Part shown: one piece after another, positions 1 through 8,966 of the stretch
How the letters are laid out: every line of letters begins with the position of its first letter
Numbering within the stretch: position 1 is the first letter of the stretch
NCBI GenBank assembly: GCA_902805885.1
Contig: CADCUM010000094.1
Coordinates: 1 to 64,000, forward strand
DNA length: 64,000 bases
Direction: 5' to 3'
DNA from: an uncultured Nocardioides sp.
GTDB lineage: Bacteria; Actinomycetota; Actinomycetes; Propionibacteriales; Nocardioidaceae
Program-made: the position numbers and the translations under genes
The notes under the pieces: generated by a model
Databases searched by the model: none
The model's input: only the letters and a program-made list of their open reading frames with translations
Told to the model about the DNA's origin: nothing

Positions 1-383
1 CCACCCCGCCGAGCCCGAGCGGAGGCGCGAGCGCGGCGATCGCCTTCGCGCGCGCCCAGATCGGCGACCCCTACCAGTGGGGTGCCGCGGGCCCGGACTC
101 GTGGGACTGCTCGGGGCTGACGTCGGGAGCCTGGGCCCGCGGCGGCAGGTCCCTGCCCCACTACTCGGTCGCCCAGTACACCCAGTCGACGGCGCTCAGC
201 GCCGGCCAGCTGGCCCCCGGCGACCTCGTCTTCTGGGGGTCCTCGAGCAGTGCGTCGTCGATCTACCACGTGGCGCTCTACGTCGGCGGCGGCCGGGTGA
301 TCCACGCCCCCCGAACGGGCACGACGGTGCGCGAGGAGTCCATGTACTCATGGCGGGCGCCGAACTTCTTCGCGCGGCCCTGA
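1..383 (+). CDS. NlpC/P60 (C40) family peptidase, C-terminal part (truncated at window start)
   Basis: Frame ending at TGA 381-383 reads AFARAQIGDPYQWGAAGPDSWDCSGLTSGAWARGG...GDLVFWGS...YHVALYVGGGRVIHAPRTG; the DCSGL catalytic Cys motif and H(V)ALYVG are typical of C40 peptidases. Confidence 0.9.
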   Translation, partial: TPPSPSGGASAAIAFARAQIGDPYQWGAAGPDSWDCSGLTSGAWARGGRSLPHYSVAQYTQSTALSAGQLAPGDLVFWGSSSSASSIYHVALYVGGGRVIHAPRTGTTVREESMYSWRAPNFFARP

Positions 384-387
384 GGGA

Positions 388-1260
388 TCAGGCCGGCTCG
401 ACCTTGGCCGCGAACCGGGCGGCCAGGGCGCCCGGGTCAATCGCGCCGTCCAGGACCAGCCGGGTCGGCCACCGGGTCGTGTCGAGCCCGGACAGCTGCT
501 CGAAGACGCCGAGGTCGGCGGCGTAGAGCTCCGCGAGGCGTACGACGTCCGCTGCCGTCGGTGCGGTGCCGGGCACCCGCTCGGCGCCGGCGTGCCAGTT
601 GCGCAGCGGCGGCACCCGTTCGAACCGCGGGAGCCCCAGGAAGTCGGTGGTGCGGTGGACGGTCGGCTCGAAGTCCTCGAGCATGCCCCGCATCTCGAGC
701 AGCAGCCACTGGTCGCGGTCGAAGAGGGCGAAGCCGCGCTCCAGCTGCTCGCCGTAGAAGCCCCGCGCCAGCCCGGTCATGTGCCGCCACCGCATGGTCC
801 GGACCCCGGACGGGACCTCGTCGGGGAGCGAGGTGTGCGGCCACTCGGTGAGGAAGTCCGGCCAGTCCGGCCAGGCGAGGTTGCGCGAGCGCAGCATCAC
901 CCAGTGGGAGAAGAGCCGCTCGAGGGGGTCGCGGAAGACGGCGATCAGCGGCATCGCCGGGTCGTAGGCCCGCATCCGCTCCAGCGCGTGCGGCCAGTAG
1001 AGGTAGGTCGGTGTGGCGTCCCCGACCAGGCGGTGGACCCGGGCCCGACGCGGCGCGGTGTAGTCGCGGTCGTGGTCCGGCGCCGACCAGTCCACGTCCT
1101 CGTCGTCGAAGTAGTGCCGCTCCTTGTCGGGAGGCTGGCAGACCAGGGGGTGCTGGTTCAGCGTCACGGACAGCGTCGACGTGCCGCCCTTCTGCACGCC
1201 GACGACGGCGAAGCCGTACGGCAGGCGGCCGAGGTCGCCCGTGCTCTCCTCGCTGGTCAT
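388..1260 (-). CDS. Sulfotransferase family protein
   Basis: GVQKGGTSTLSVTLNQHP (PAPS 5'-phosphosulfate loop) and PLIAVFRDPLERLFSHW (3'-phosphate motif). Start chosen at MTSEEST rather than the longer ORF. Confidence 0.85.
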   Translation of the reverse strand: MTSEESTGDLGRLPYGFAVVGVQKGGTSTLSVTLNQHPLVCQPPDKERHYFDDEDVDWSAPDHDRDYTAPRRARVHRLVGDATPTYLYWPHALERMRAYDPAMPLIAVFRDPLERLFSHWVMLRSRNLAWPDWPDFLTEWPHTSLPDEVPSGVRTMRWRHMTGLARGFYGEQLERGFALFDRDQWLLLEMRGMLEDFEPTVHRTTDFLGLPRFERVPPLRNWHAGAERVPGTAPTAADVVRLAELYAADLGVFEQLSGLDTTRWPTRLVLDGAIDPGALAARFAAKVEPA

Positions 1261-1336
1261 CGGCGCGAACCTACACCGACGACTCCGCACGAAAGGACGG
1301 TGTCCGGCTTCCCTACCCGCCAGTAGATTGACGGGC

Positions 1337-3379
1337 ATGACCACCGACCAGGTCCCCCCGATCACCGACCAGCTGCCCGACGTCGAGCCGGAGGAGCAAG
1401 CGCCCCGACGCCCGGACACCGGGGTGCACGCCGACGACAGCGGCTACCGGCAGCCCGCGGTCGACGTCGGCGAGCTGCGGGCGTTCCTCGACGGGCGCTA
1501 CCGCGAGGAGCGCGACCTGGTCCGCGCCAACCTCGCGGAGCACGCCCAGATCCTCCTAGACGAGGAGCAGATGTCCACGGCCGACTTCCGCGAGCGGGTC
1601 AAGGACGTCGTGGTGATGATGGCGAGCACCGGACAGACCGGCATGGGGTTCCCCGAGGAGCACGGCGGGGGCGGTGACCTCGGGGCCTCGGTCGCCGCGT
1701 TCGAGACCCTGGCCTACGGGGACCTCTCCGTGCTGGTGAAGGTCGGTGTGCAGTTCGGGCTCTTCGGCGGCGCGATCCTCCAGCTGGGCACCGAGCGCCA
1801 CCACGACGCCCACCTGCGCGACCTCATCACCGGTCGCACGATGGGCTGCTTCGCCATGACGGAGACGGGGCACGGCTCGAACGTCCAGGCGCTCGGCACC
1901 ACGGCGACGTACGACGCCGGGGCCGACCAGTTCGTCATCACCACCCCCGACGACGCGAGCCGCAAGGACTACATCGGCAACGCGGCGGCGCACGCGGAGC
2001 TCGCCGTCGTCTTCGCCCAGCTCGAGGTGGGCGGCGAGCGCCACGGCGTGCACGCCTTCGTCGTGCCGATCCGCGAGGACGGCGAGGTCCTCGACGGGGT
2101 GCGGGTCGAGGACTGCGGCCCCAAGATGGGGCTCAACGGCGTGGACAACGGCCGGCTGTGGTTCGACCACGTGCGGGTGCCCCGCGACGCGCTGCTCGAC
2201 CAGTTCGCCCAGGTCACCGAGGACGGTCGCTACCACTCGTCGATCGAGAACCCCAACCGTCGCTTCTTCACGATGCTCGGGACGCTCGTGCAGGGGCGGG
2301 TGTGCGTCGGCGGCGCCGGCATCAACGCGGCCAAGGTCGCGCTGACGATCGCCACGAGGTACGCCGCCCGGCGCCGCCAGTTCGAGGCGACGTCCGAGCA
2401 CGAGGAGCAGCCGCTGCTCGACTACGGCGTCCACCAGCGGCGGCTCCTCCCGCTGCTGGCGCGCACCTACGCGCTGCACTTCGCCCAGGAGGTCGTGGCC
2501 GGGGACCTGCACGACGTCTTCTCCGGGACCGACCCCGACGACCAGTCGCGCCGGATGCTGGAGTCGCGAGCGGCCGCGACCAAGGCCCTCGGCACCTGGC
2601 ACGCGACCCGGACGATCCAGGAGTGCCGGGAGGCCTGTGGCGGCGCCGGCTACCTCAGCGAGAACCGCTTCGCAGCGCTCAAGGCCGACACCGACGTGTT
2701 CACCACCTTCGAGGGCGACAACCACGTCCTGCTGCAGCTGGTGGCCAAGGGGCTGCTCACCGACTACGCCAGCGACTTCGAGGACATGGACCAGTTCGGC
2801 ATGGTCCGCTTCGTCGCCGGGCTCGCGGTCGAGACCGTCGTCGAGCGGACGTCGGTCCACAAGCTCGTGCAGTCGGTCCGCGACCTGCTGCCGGGCGGGG
2901 ACCGCTGGGACCAGGAGGCCGGGCTGCTCGACCCCCGCTACCAGCTCGCGATGCTCCGCTTCCGCGAGGAGCACATGCTGGCCGGCGTGGCCCGCCGGCT
3001 CAAGCGGGGCATCGACGCGGGCGTCAACGCCGGCCAGGTCTTCTCGGAGGTGCAGGACCACGTCGTCGCCACCGCGCGCGCCCACGCCGAGCGCCTGGTG
3101 CTCGAGGCGTTCGTCGCCAAGGTGGCCACCCTGCCCGACGGTGACATGAAGGTCGCCCTGAACCTCCTCTGCGACCTGCACGCCCTCACCACGATCGAGG
3201 CCGACCGCGCCTGGTGGATGGAGCACGGTCGGCTCTCCAGTGCCCGGTCCAAGGCGATCAGCCGCGAGGTCAACGCGCTGTGCCGCAAGATCCGGCCGCT
3301 GGCGGTCGACCTGGTCGACGCGTTCGGGGTGCCGGACGAGGTGCTGCGCAGCCCGGAGCTGCTGTCGTGGGAGGGGTGA
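1337..3379 (+). CDS. Acyl-CoA oxidase/dehydrogenase family protein
   Basis: GCFAMTETGHGSNVQALGTTATYD, EACGGAGYLSENRFAALKADTDVFTTFEGDNHVLLQLVAKGLL: acyl-CoA oxidase signatures. Internal ATG at 1337 preferred. Confidence 0.88.
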   Translation: MTTDQVPPITDQLPDVEPEEQAPRRPDTGVHADDSGYRQPAVDVGELRAFLDGRYREERDLVRANLAEHAQILLDEEQMSTADFRERVKDVVVMMASTGQTGMGFPEEHGGGGDLGASVAAFETLAYGDLSVLVKVGVQFGLFGGAILQLGTERHHDAHLRDLITGRTMGCFAMTETGHGSNVQALGTTATYDAGADQFVITTPDDASRKDYIGNAAAHAELAVVFAQLEVGGERHGVHAFVVPIREDGEVLDGVRVEDCGPKMGLNGVDNGRLWFDHVRVPRDALLDQFAQVTEDGRYHSSIENPNRRFFTMLGTLVQGRVCVGGAGINAAKVALTIATRYAARRRQFEATSEHEEQPLLDYGVHQRRLLPLLARTYALHFAQEVVAGDLHDVFSGTDPDDQSRRMLESRAAATKALGTWHATRTIQECREACGGAGYLSENRFAALKADTDVFTTFEGDNHVLLQLVAKGLLTDYASDFEDMDQFGMVRFVAGLAVETVVERTSVHKLVQSVRDLLPGGDRWDQEAGLLDPRYQLAMLRFREEHMLAGVARRLKRGIDAGVNAGQVFSEVQDHVVATARAHAERLVLEAFVAKVATLPDGDMKVALNLLCDLHALTTIEADRAWWMEHGRLSSARSKAISREVNALCRKIRPLAVDLVDAFGVPDEVLRSPELLSWEG

Positions 3380-3386
3380 GGGTGAC

Positions 3387-3971
3387 GTGACCTTCGGGGG
3401 ACTGCCGGCCCGCTGGGAGCCGGCGGGTGCGAGCCGGGGCCTGGCCCTGGTCCTGCCGGGCCGCGCCTACCCGCCGTCGGCGCCGCTGCTGGACCTCGCG
3501 CGCAGGGCCTTCCTCCGGCACGGCTTCACGGTGCGGGAGGTCTGGTGGGACTCCACCTCCCGCACCGAGGCGGAGGTCGCCGCGCCCGAGCCCTGGGTAC
3601 GCCGGCAGGCCGAGGCCGCCCTCGCCGACGAGGACGCGGAGCGCGTCGTCGTGGTCGGCAAGTCGCTCGGCACCAATGCGGCGTCGTACGCGTGCGAGCG
3701 CGGGCTCGACGCCGTGTGGCTCACGCCGCTGCTCGTGGACCCCGTGCTGGCGGACGGGATCGGCCGCAGCAGTGGGCGGCAGCTGCTCGTGGGCGGGTCC
3801 GCGGACGCGTGGTGGGACAGCGCGGTCGCTGCACGCCTCCGCGGTCCGCGGTGTGACGTGCTCGAGCTCCCCGACGCCGACCACGGCTTGTGCGTCGACG
3901 ACGTGGTGCGTACGGCGGAGCTCCACGTCGCGGTGGCGCGGGCGCTCGACGGGTTCCTCGCGGGTCTCTGA
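3387..3971 (+). CDS. Alpha/beta hydrolase-like protein
   Basis: VVVVGKSLGTNAASYA nucleophile-elbow-like motif, C-terminal DADHGLCVDD; GTG start right after the preceding stop. Confidence 0.65.
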   Translation: MTFGGLPARWEPAGASRGLALVLPGRAYPPSAPLLDLARRAFLRHGFTVREVWWDSTSRTEAEVAAPEPWVRRQAEAALADEDAERVVVVGKSLGTNAASYACERGLDAVWLTPLLVDPVLADGIGRSSGRQLLVGGSADAWWDSAVAARLRGPRCDVLELPDADHGLCVDDVVRTAELHVAVARALDGFLAGL

Positions 3972-4008
3972 GCGTCGCGGCCGGCTCGGCACGGGCGGCG
4001 GCGCCGGG

Positions 4009-4722
4009 CTACCGGTCGAGCAGGGCCATGAACCGCTCGGCGTCGCCGGTGCGCGGCAGGTTGTTGAACATGACGTACGGCGTCGGGCGGCCGGCGACGA
4101 GGTCGCGCAACCGGTGGAGCTCCTCGTCGGTGTGGACGTGCCGCGAGCCCGTGGTGCCGTGCAGCCGGTAGTAGGTCCGCTCCGGCGTCACCGTCTCGGT
4201 CTGCATGGGGTCGACGACGTGCACGAGGTCCAGCTCGGTGCAGAGCTCGTCGAGCAGCGCGACGGGCCAGTCGCCCCGCGGCTCCCACAGCAGCCGGCCG
4301 GGCGGCCGGTCGACCTGGGAGACGAAGGTGCGCAGCCGCTCGACGTTGTCCGTCGTGGGGCGGAAGCTGCGGGGGCACTGCAGCAGCACCGCGGTGGCAC
4401 GCAGCACGCGCGCGCACTCGAGGGTCCGCTTCCAGCCCGCCAGGACCGGGGGCGTCGTGCGGAACGCGCCGACCTGCCCGCGGGCGCTCTCGGGGAGCGG
4501 TCGCCTCAGGCGTCGGTAGGTGGGGCTGTTGGACTCGTGGGTGACCACCTGCCACGCCTTGATGGTGAACTCGAAGCGGGACGGGACCTGCGCCCGCCAC
4601 CGCGCCAGCACGGCGTCCGCCGGGGGCTCGTAGAACGTGTGCTGCACCTCGACCAGCGGGAAGCGGCGCACGTACGACGCCTGTGACACCGTCCAGCCGC
4701 ACAGCCCGACCCGGACCTCCAT
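4009..4722 (-). CDS. DUF72 domain-containing protein
   Basis: VRVGLCGW...YVRRFPLVEVQHTFYEPP, FEFTIKAWQVVTHE, YYRLHGTTGSR, PYVMFNNLPRTGDAERF are DUF72 (YecE-like) hallmarks. Confidence 0.88.
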   Translation of the reverse strand: MEVRVGLCGWTVSQASYVRRFPLVEVQHTFYEPPADAVLARWRAQVPSRFEFTIKAWQVVTHESNSPTYRRLRRPLPESARGQVGAFRTTPPVLAGWKRTLECARVLRATAVLLQCPRSFRPTTDNVERLRTFVSQVDRPPGRLLWEPRGDWPVALLDELCTELDLVHVVDPMQTETVTPERTYYRLHGTTGSRHVHTDEELHRLRDLVAGRPTPYVMFNNLPRTGDAERFMALLDR

Positions 4723-4866
4723 GGGGCCAGCCTCCCTCATCGGCGAAGGCCCGGCGGCCGCGCCCGTTCGCTCGCCCACCGTCAGACTGACCGGAGAGAG
4801 ACATCATGAGCACGGCACATCCTGCTGTTCACCCCGCCCGCGACTGAGCACGATGCGGTCACGTCG

Positions 4867-4892
4867 GCCGTTCATTCAATTGAATGAACGGC
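4867..4892. repeat. Perfect 26-bp palindrome GCCGTTCATTCAATTGAATGAACGGC
   Basis: Read directly; the two 13-nt halves are exact reverse complements with no spacer. Confidence 0.95.
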
Positions 4893-4903
4893 TGGCGCGG
4901 CCC

Positions 4904-5218
4904 TCACTCCTCGGCCTCCGGGAGCGGCCGCATGAAGGACCGCTCGTAGCGGAGCACGCAACCGGAGGTGTCGCGGATGGCGTCCGCTGCCACGAACTCC
5001 GGGTCCACCCCGAACCTCGACCGATAGGTCTCGTAGGCGGCGAGGGAGGGAAACGAGAACAGGGCCAGTGCCCGGTCGCTCGCCCCCTCTCCCGGCAGGT
5101 AGTAGCCGTGGTGCTGACCTCCGTGCCGGCGGACGAGAGGGATCCAGGCGCGTGCGAACTCCTCGAACGACTCGATCTTGGCGGGGTCGATGGTGTACTC
5201 CACGACGCAGGTGATCAC
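4904..5218 (-). CDS. NIPSNAP family protein
   Basis: VITCVVEYTIDPAKIESFEEFARAWIPLVRRHGGQHHGYYLPGEGASDRALALFSFPSLAAYETYR; size and motifs of NIPSNAP/ferredoxin-like fold. GTG start. Confidence 0.8.
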   Translation of the reverse strand: MITCVVEYTIDPAKIESFEEFARAWIPLVRRHGGQHHGYYLPGEGASDRALALFSFPSLAAYETYRSRFGVDPEFVAADAIRDTSGCVLRYERSFMRPLPEAEE

Positions 5219-5277
5219 CTCCCAGACGCTAGCCGGGCACCTCGCCCGTAGCCGCTCGCCGCTGTGGCGCGCGTCAC

Positions 5278-5304
5278 TGTCACACGGCCGGTGCGCCCGG
5301 TGTC
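5278..5304 (+). promoter_or_regulatory. Putative ECF41-type promoter: TGTCACA-N16-TGTC
   Basis: TGTCACA at 5278-5284, 16-nt spacer, TGTC at 5301-5304, 38 nt before the ATG of the CMD-family gene that precedes an ECF41-like sigma gene. Confidence 0.65.
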
Positions 5305-5342
5305 TCCATGGTGAACGACCCGATCCCGACCGAGGAGACACC

Positions 5343-5918
5343 ATGCCCAGCAGCTTCCGGATCCCGAAGGCACGCATCGACGGCGCCTACGGCGCGGTGA
5401 TGACCCGCGTCGCCCAGCGCATGTGGGGGCAGGTCCCCGACAACGCCTACGTCCTGTGGCACAACAAGCCCGTCCTCAAGGCCGTCTTCGGCTTCGAGAA
5501 CAAGGTGAAGAAGTGGTCGGCGCTCGACCCGCACCTCAAGGCGTACGCCGAGATGGCGAGCGCCGGCGTCATCGGCTGCTCGTGGTGCCTGGACTTCGGC
5601 TACTTCCTGGCCCACACCAAGGGACTCGACGCGAGCAAGGTCCGCGAGGTGCCCCGCTGGCGTGAGTCGGAGGTGTTCACCGACCTCGAGCGCGAGGTGA
5701 TGGCGTACGCCGAGGCGATGACCGTGACGCCGCCGACCGTGACCGACGAGATGGTCGCCCGTCTCGACGAGCGGCTCGGGCACGCGGCCGTGGTGGAGCT
5801 GACGATGATGGTGGCGATCGAGAACGAGCGGTCGCGCTTCAACGCCGCCATGGGGTTGGCCAGCCAGGGGTTCAGCGACGTCTGCGAGCTGCCGCTCGCC
5901 GTACCCTCCTCCTCGTGA
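5343..5918 (+). CDS. Carboxymuconolactone decarboxylase (CMD/AhpD-like) family protein
   Basis: ASAGVIGCSWCLDFGYFLAHTKGLDASKVREVPRWRESEVFTDLEREVMAYAEAMT: CxxC and AhpD-like helix. Confidence 0.88.
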   Translation: MPSSFRIPKARIDGAYGAVMTRVAQRMWGQVPDNAYVLWHNKPVLKAVFGFENKVKKWSALDPHLKAYAEMASAGVIGCSWCLDFGYFLAHTKGLDASKVREVPRWRESEVFTDLEREVMAYAEAMTVTPPTVTDEMVARLDERLGHAAVVELTMMVAIENERSRFNAAMGLASQGFSDVCELPLAVPSSS

Positions 5919-6820
5919 GCGACGCCGAGGACCCGACCGACGAGCTCGCGCGGGACTTCACGGCCCACCGCAACCTGCTCTTCACCGTCGCCTACGAGAT
6001 GCTCGGCTCGGCCGCCGACACCGAGGACGTGCTGCAGGAGGTGTGGCTGCGCTGGGCCGCGGCGCGGTCGGCGCAGGACGCCGACGAGGTCCGCGACCCC
6101 CGCGCCTACCTCGTCCGGATCACCACCCGGCTCAGCCTCAACCGCCTGCGCACCCTGGCCCGCCGCCGCGAGGACTACGTCGGCCCGTGGCTGCCCGAGC
6201 CGCTGCTGACGACGCCCGACGTCGCGGAGGACGTCGAGCTCGCGGAGAGCGTGTCGACGGCGATGCTGCTCGTCCTCGAGACGCTCAGCGGGACGGAGCG
6301 CGCCGTGTTCGTGCTGCGGGAGGTCTTCGACCTGCCGTACGACGAGATCGCCGAGGCGGTCGGCAAGACGCCCGCGGCGGTGCGGCAGGTGGCCCACCGC
6401 GCGCGGTCCCACGTGGAGGCCCGGCGTCCCCGGACGTCGGCGTCGGCGGACGAGCACCGGGCCGTGCTGGAGCGCTTCCGCGACGCCACGGCCAACGGCG
6501 ACCTGCAGGGTCTGCTCGACGTGCTGTCGCCCGACGTCGTGCTGGTGACCGACGGCGGCGGCAAGAGGCAGGCGGCGCTGCGGCCGATCCTCGGCGTCGA
6601 CAAGGTGCTGCGCTTCCTCACCGCGGTCACGCCGGAGTCGATCGAGCTGGTGCCGGTGTGGCTCAACGGCCAGCCCGCGATGCGGTTCGTCATCGACGGG
6701 ATCACCGACGGCGTCGGCGCGGCGCTCGTCGAGGACGGCGTCGTGACCGCGCTCTACCTCGTGCGCAACCCCGACAAGCTCGGCCGGCTGGAGGACGTGG
6801 TTCCGCTGGCGCGCTCGTGA
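5915..6820 (+). CDS. ECF RNA polymerase sigma factor, ECF41/SigJ type with C-terminal SnoaL-like domain
   Basis: HRNLLFTVAYEMLGSAADTEDVLQEVWLRW (sigma2), LRRF/PYDEIAEAVGKTPAAVRQVAHRAR (sigma4), about 120-aa C-terminal extension; starts inside the upstream CMD gene's stop (ATGA-type overlap). Confidence 0.9.
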   Translation: MSDAEDPTDELARDFTAHRNLLFTVAYEMLGSAADTEDVLQEVWLRWAAARSAQDADEVRDPRAYLVRITTRLSLNRLRTLARRREDYVGPWLPEPLLTTPDVAEDVELAESVSTAMLLVLETLSGTERAVFVLREVFDLPYDEIAEAVGKTPAAVRQVAHRARSHVEARRPRTSASADEHRAVLERFRDATANGDLQGLLDVLSPDVVLVTDGGGKRQAALRPILGVDKVLRFLTAVTPESIELVPVWLNGQPAMRFVIDGITDGVGAALVEDGVVTALYLVRNPDKLGRLEDVVPLARS

Positions 6821-6824
6821 CGGG

Positions 6825-7364
6825 TCAGGCGTCCTTGCCGAGGTCGTCGTCGGCGAGGTTGGCGAGGTCGTCGTGGTGCCCCTCGGTCTTGAACCGCTCG
6901 AACGAGGCACGCACCTCGGCCTCGGCCTCGGCCCGGCCGACCCAGTCGGCACCCTCGACGGACTTGCCGGGCTCGAGGTCCTTGTAGACCTCGAAGAAGT
7001 GCTGGATCTCCAGGCGGTCGTACTTGGAGACGTGGTTGATGTCGCGCAGGTGCTCGAGGCGCGGGTCGTGGCTGGGCACGCACAGCACCTTGTCGTCGCC
7101 GCCGGCCTCGTCGGTCATGCGGAACATGCCGATCGCGCGGCAGGCGATGATGCAGCCCGGGAACGTCGGCTGCTGCAGGATCACCAGCGCGTCGAGCGGG
7201 TCGCCGTCCTGGCCGAGGGTGTTCTCGATGAACCCGTAGTCGGCGGGGTAGGCCGTCGAGGTGAAGAGCATGCGGTCGAGCCGGATGCGGCCGGTCTCGT
7301 GGTCGACCTCGTACTTGTTGCGCTCCCCCTTGGGGATCTCCACCAGAACGTCGAACTCGAGCAC
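6825..7364 (-). CDS. ppa: Inorganic pyrophosphatase
   Basis: [58 protein letters not shown]. Confidence 0.96.
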   Translation of the reverse strand: MLEFDVLVEIPKGERNKYEVDHETGRIRLDRMLFTSTAYPADYGFIENTLGQDGDPLDALVILQQPTFPGCIIACRAIGMFRMTDEAGGDDKVLCVPSHDPRLEHLRDINHVSKYDRLEIQHFFEVYKDLEPGKSVEGADWVGRAEAEAEVRASFERFKTEGHHDDLANLADDDLGKDA

Positions 7365-7429
7365 CGATTCTCCTCCAAGCCGTCCACGCCGTTCAGGTCC
7401 CGGATGCCCGGGACCAAGCCTGGGGTGCA

Positions 7430-8956
7430 GTGTCGCGCACAATGGTCCCGATGCGCGAAGCGAGAGGGCAGGGGAGGAGTCCGTCGGCACCGGGGAGCCG
7501 CGGCCGACGTGACGGACGCCACTCGACGTGGAGGCGCCGGGTCGCCCACTGGCTGCCGGTCGTCCTGGTGCTGGCGATCCTGGGCACCGGCCTCGCGGCC
7601 TACCGCTTCGAGCTGGGCGAGCGCTACCTCCCCGGACTGGCGGCCGACCCGGTCACGGAGCCCGAGCAGGTGCTGCCTCCGGCCGGCCTCGAGCTCCCGG
7701 CGTGGACGGCTCCCGCAGCGGTCCCCGGCGTCGCTCCGACGGCCGCGCTGGACCCGCGCGAGGTGCAGGCGCTGCTGCGGCGCGGGCTCGCCGACAGCGA
7801 CCTCGGCCGGCACGTCGTCGCGGCCGTCGGGGACCTCTCCGGCGCCGGTGCCGACTGGACGTCCGGCGACGGCACCTACCTCCCGGCCTCCACGACCAAG
7901 CTCCTGACGGCCGCGGCCGCGCTCGAGGCCCTCGGCCCCGACCGCCGGTTCGTCACCCGGGTCACGACCGGTCGCACGTCGCGCGAGCTCGTGCTCGTCG
8001 GCGGCGGGGACCCGCTCCTCGCGAGCGGGCCGCCCTCGGCGGAGGAGGACGTGTGGCCCGCGCGGGCCGACGTCCGCACCCTGGCGCGGACGACCGCCGC
8101 CGCCCTGGGCCCGGGCGCCCGGGTCCGGGTGAGGTACGACGACTCGCTGTTCGCCGGCCCGTCCGAGAACCCCCGATGGCGGGCCGACTACGTGCCGGAC
8201 GACATCGTCAGCCCCATCACGGCGCTGATGGTCGACAGCGGGCGTGAGGCTCCGGGCGACTACCGGCGGTCGGCCGACCCGTCCCTGGCCGCGGCGGTGG
8301 TGTTCGCGAAGGAGCTGGCGGCCGCCGGGGTGGCCGTCGCCGGGCGGCCCCGGCCCGGCACCGTGCCCGGCGGCGCGGGAGACCTCGCCGCCGTGGAGAG
8401 CGCGCCGCTCGGCGACATCGTCGAGCACCTCCTCGCCGTCAGCGACAACGAGACCTCCGAGGTCGTCGCGCACCACGTGGGGCTGGCGGTGGCGGGGAAG
8501 GGGTCCTTCGCCGCCGGGTCTGCCGGCGTGCTCGCGACGTTGCAGGGCCTCGGGCTCCCCACGGCAGGAGTGCAGCTGTACGACGGCTCCGGGCTGTCCC
8601 GCGACAACCGGCTCACCACGGCCCTCGTGCTCGGCGTCCTCCGCGTCGCGGCCGGGCCGAGCGGCCGAGCCCTGCGCGGCGTGGTCACCGGCCTGCCCGT
8701 CGCCGGGTTCACCGGCTCGCTCACCTACCGGTTCGACGAGGGCGCCCCCGTGGCACGCGGCATGGTGCGCGCCAAGACCGGGACGCTGAGCGGCGTCAGC
8801 TCGCTCGCGGGCCTGGCCACCGGACGCGACGGCACGCCGATGGTCTTCGTCCTGGCCGCCGACGACGTCGCCGACGCCGACGAGACGGACGCCCAGGAGG
8901 CGATCGACCGCCTGGCCGCCCTGCTCGCGACCTGCCGGTGCGCAGCACCCGGCTAG
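7430..8956 (+). CDS. dacB: D-alanyl-D-alanine carboxypeptidase/endopeptidase (PBP4 family)
   Basis: [29 protein letters not shown] (SxxK), [15 protein letters not shown] (SxN), [14 protein letters not shown] (KTG). Start uncertain (7430, 7442 or 7451). Confidence 0.92.
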   Translation: MSRTMVPMREARGQGRSPSAPGSRGRRDGRHSTWRRRVAHWLPVVLVLAILGTGLAAYRFELGERYLPGLAADPVTEPEQVLPPAGLELPAWTAPAAVPGVAPTAALDPREVQALLRRGLADSDLGRHVVAAVGDLSGAGADWTSGDGTYLPASTTKLLTAAAALEALGPDRRFVTRVTTGRTSRELVLVGGGDPLLASGPPSAEEDVWPARADVRTLARTTAAALGPGARVRVRYDDSLFAGPSENPRWRADYVPDDIVSPITALMVDSGREAPGDYRRSADPSLAAAVVFAKELAAAGVAVAGRPRPGTVPGGAGDLAAVESAPLGDIVEHLLAVSDNETSEVVAHHVGLAVAGKGSFAAGSAGVLATLQGLGLPTAGVQLYDGSGLSRDNRLTTALVLGVLRVAAGPSGRALRGVVTGLPVAGFTGSLTYRFDEGAPVARGMVRAKTGTLSGVSSLAGLATGRDGTPMVFVLAADDVADADETDAQEAIDRLAALLATCRCAAPG

Positions 8957-8966
8957 TGTCGTCGGC

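Noticed and set aside
1556-3226. 556-aa minus-strand ORF opposite the acyl-CoA oxidase gene
   Set aside because: Shadow ORF; the plus-strand frame has clear family motifs.
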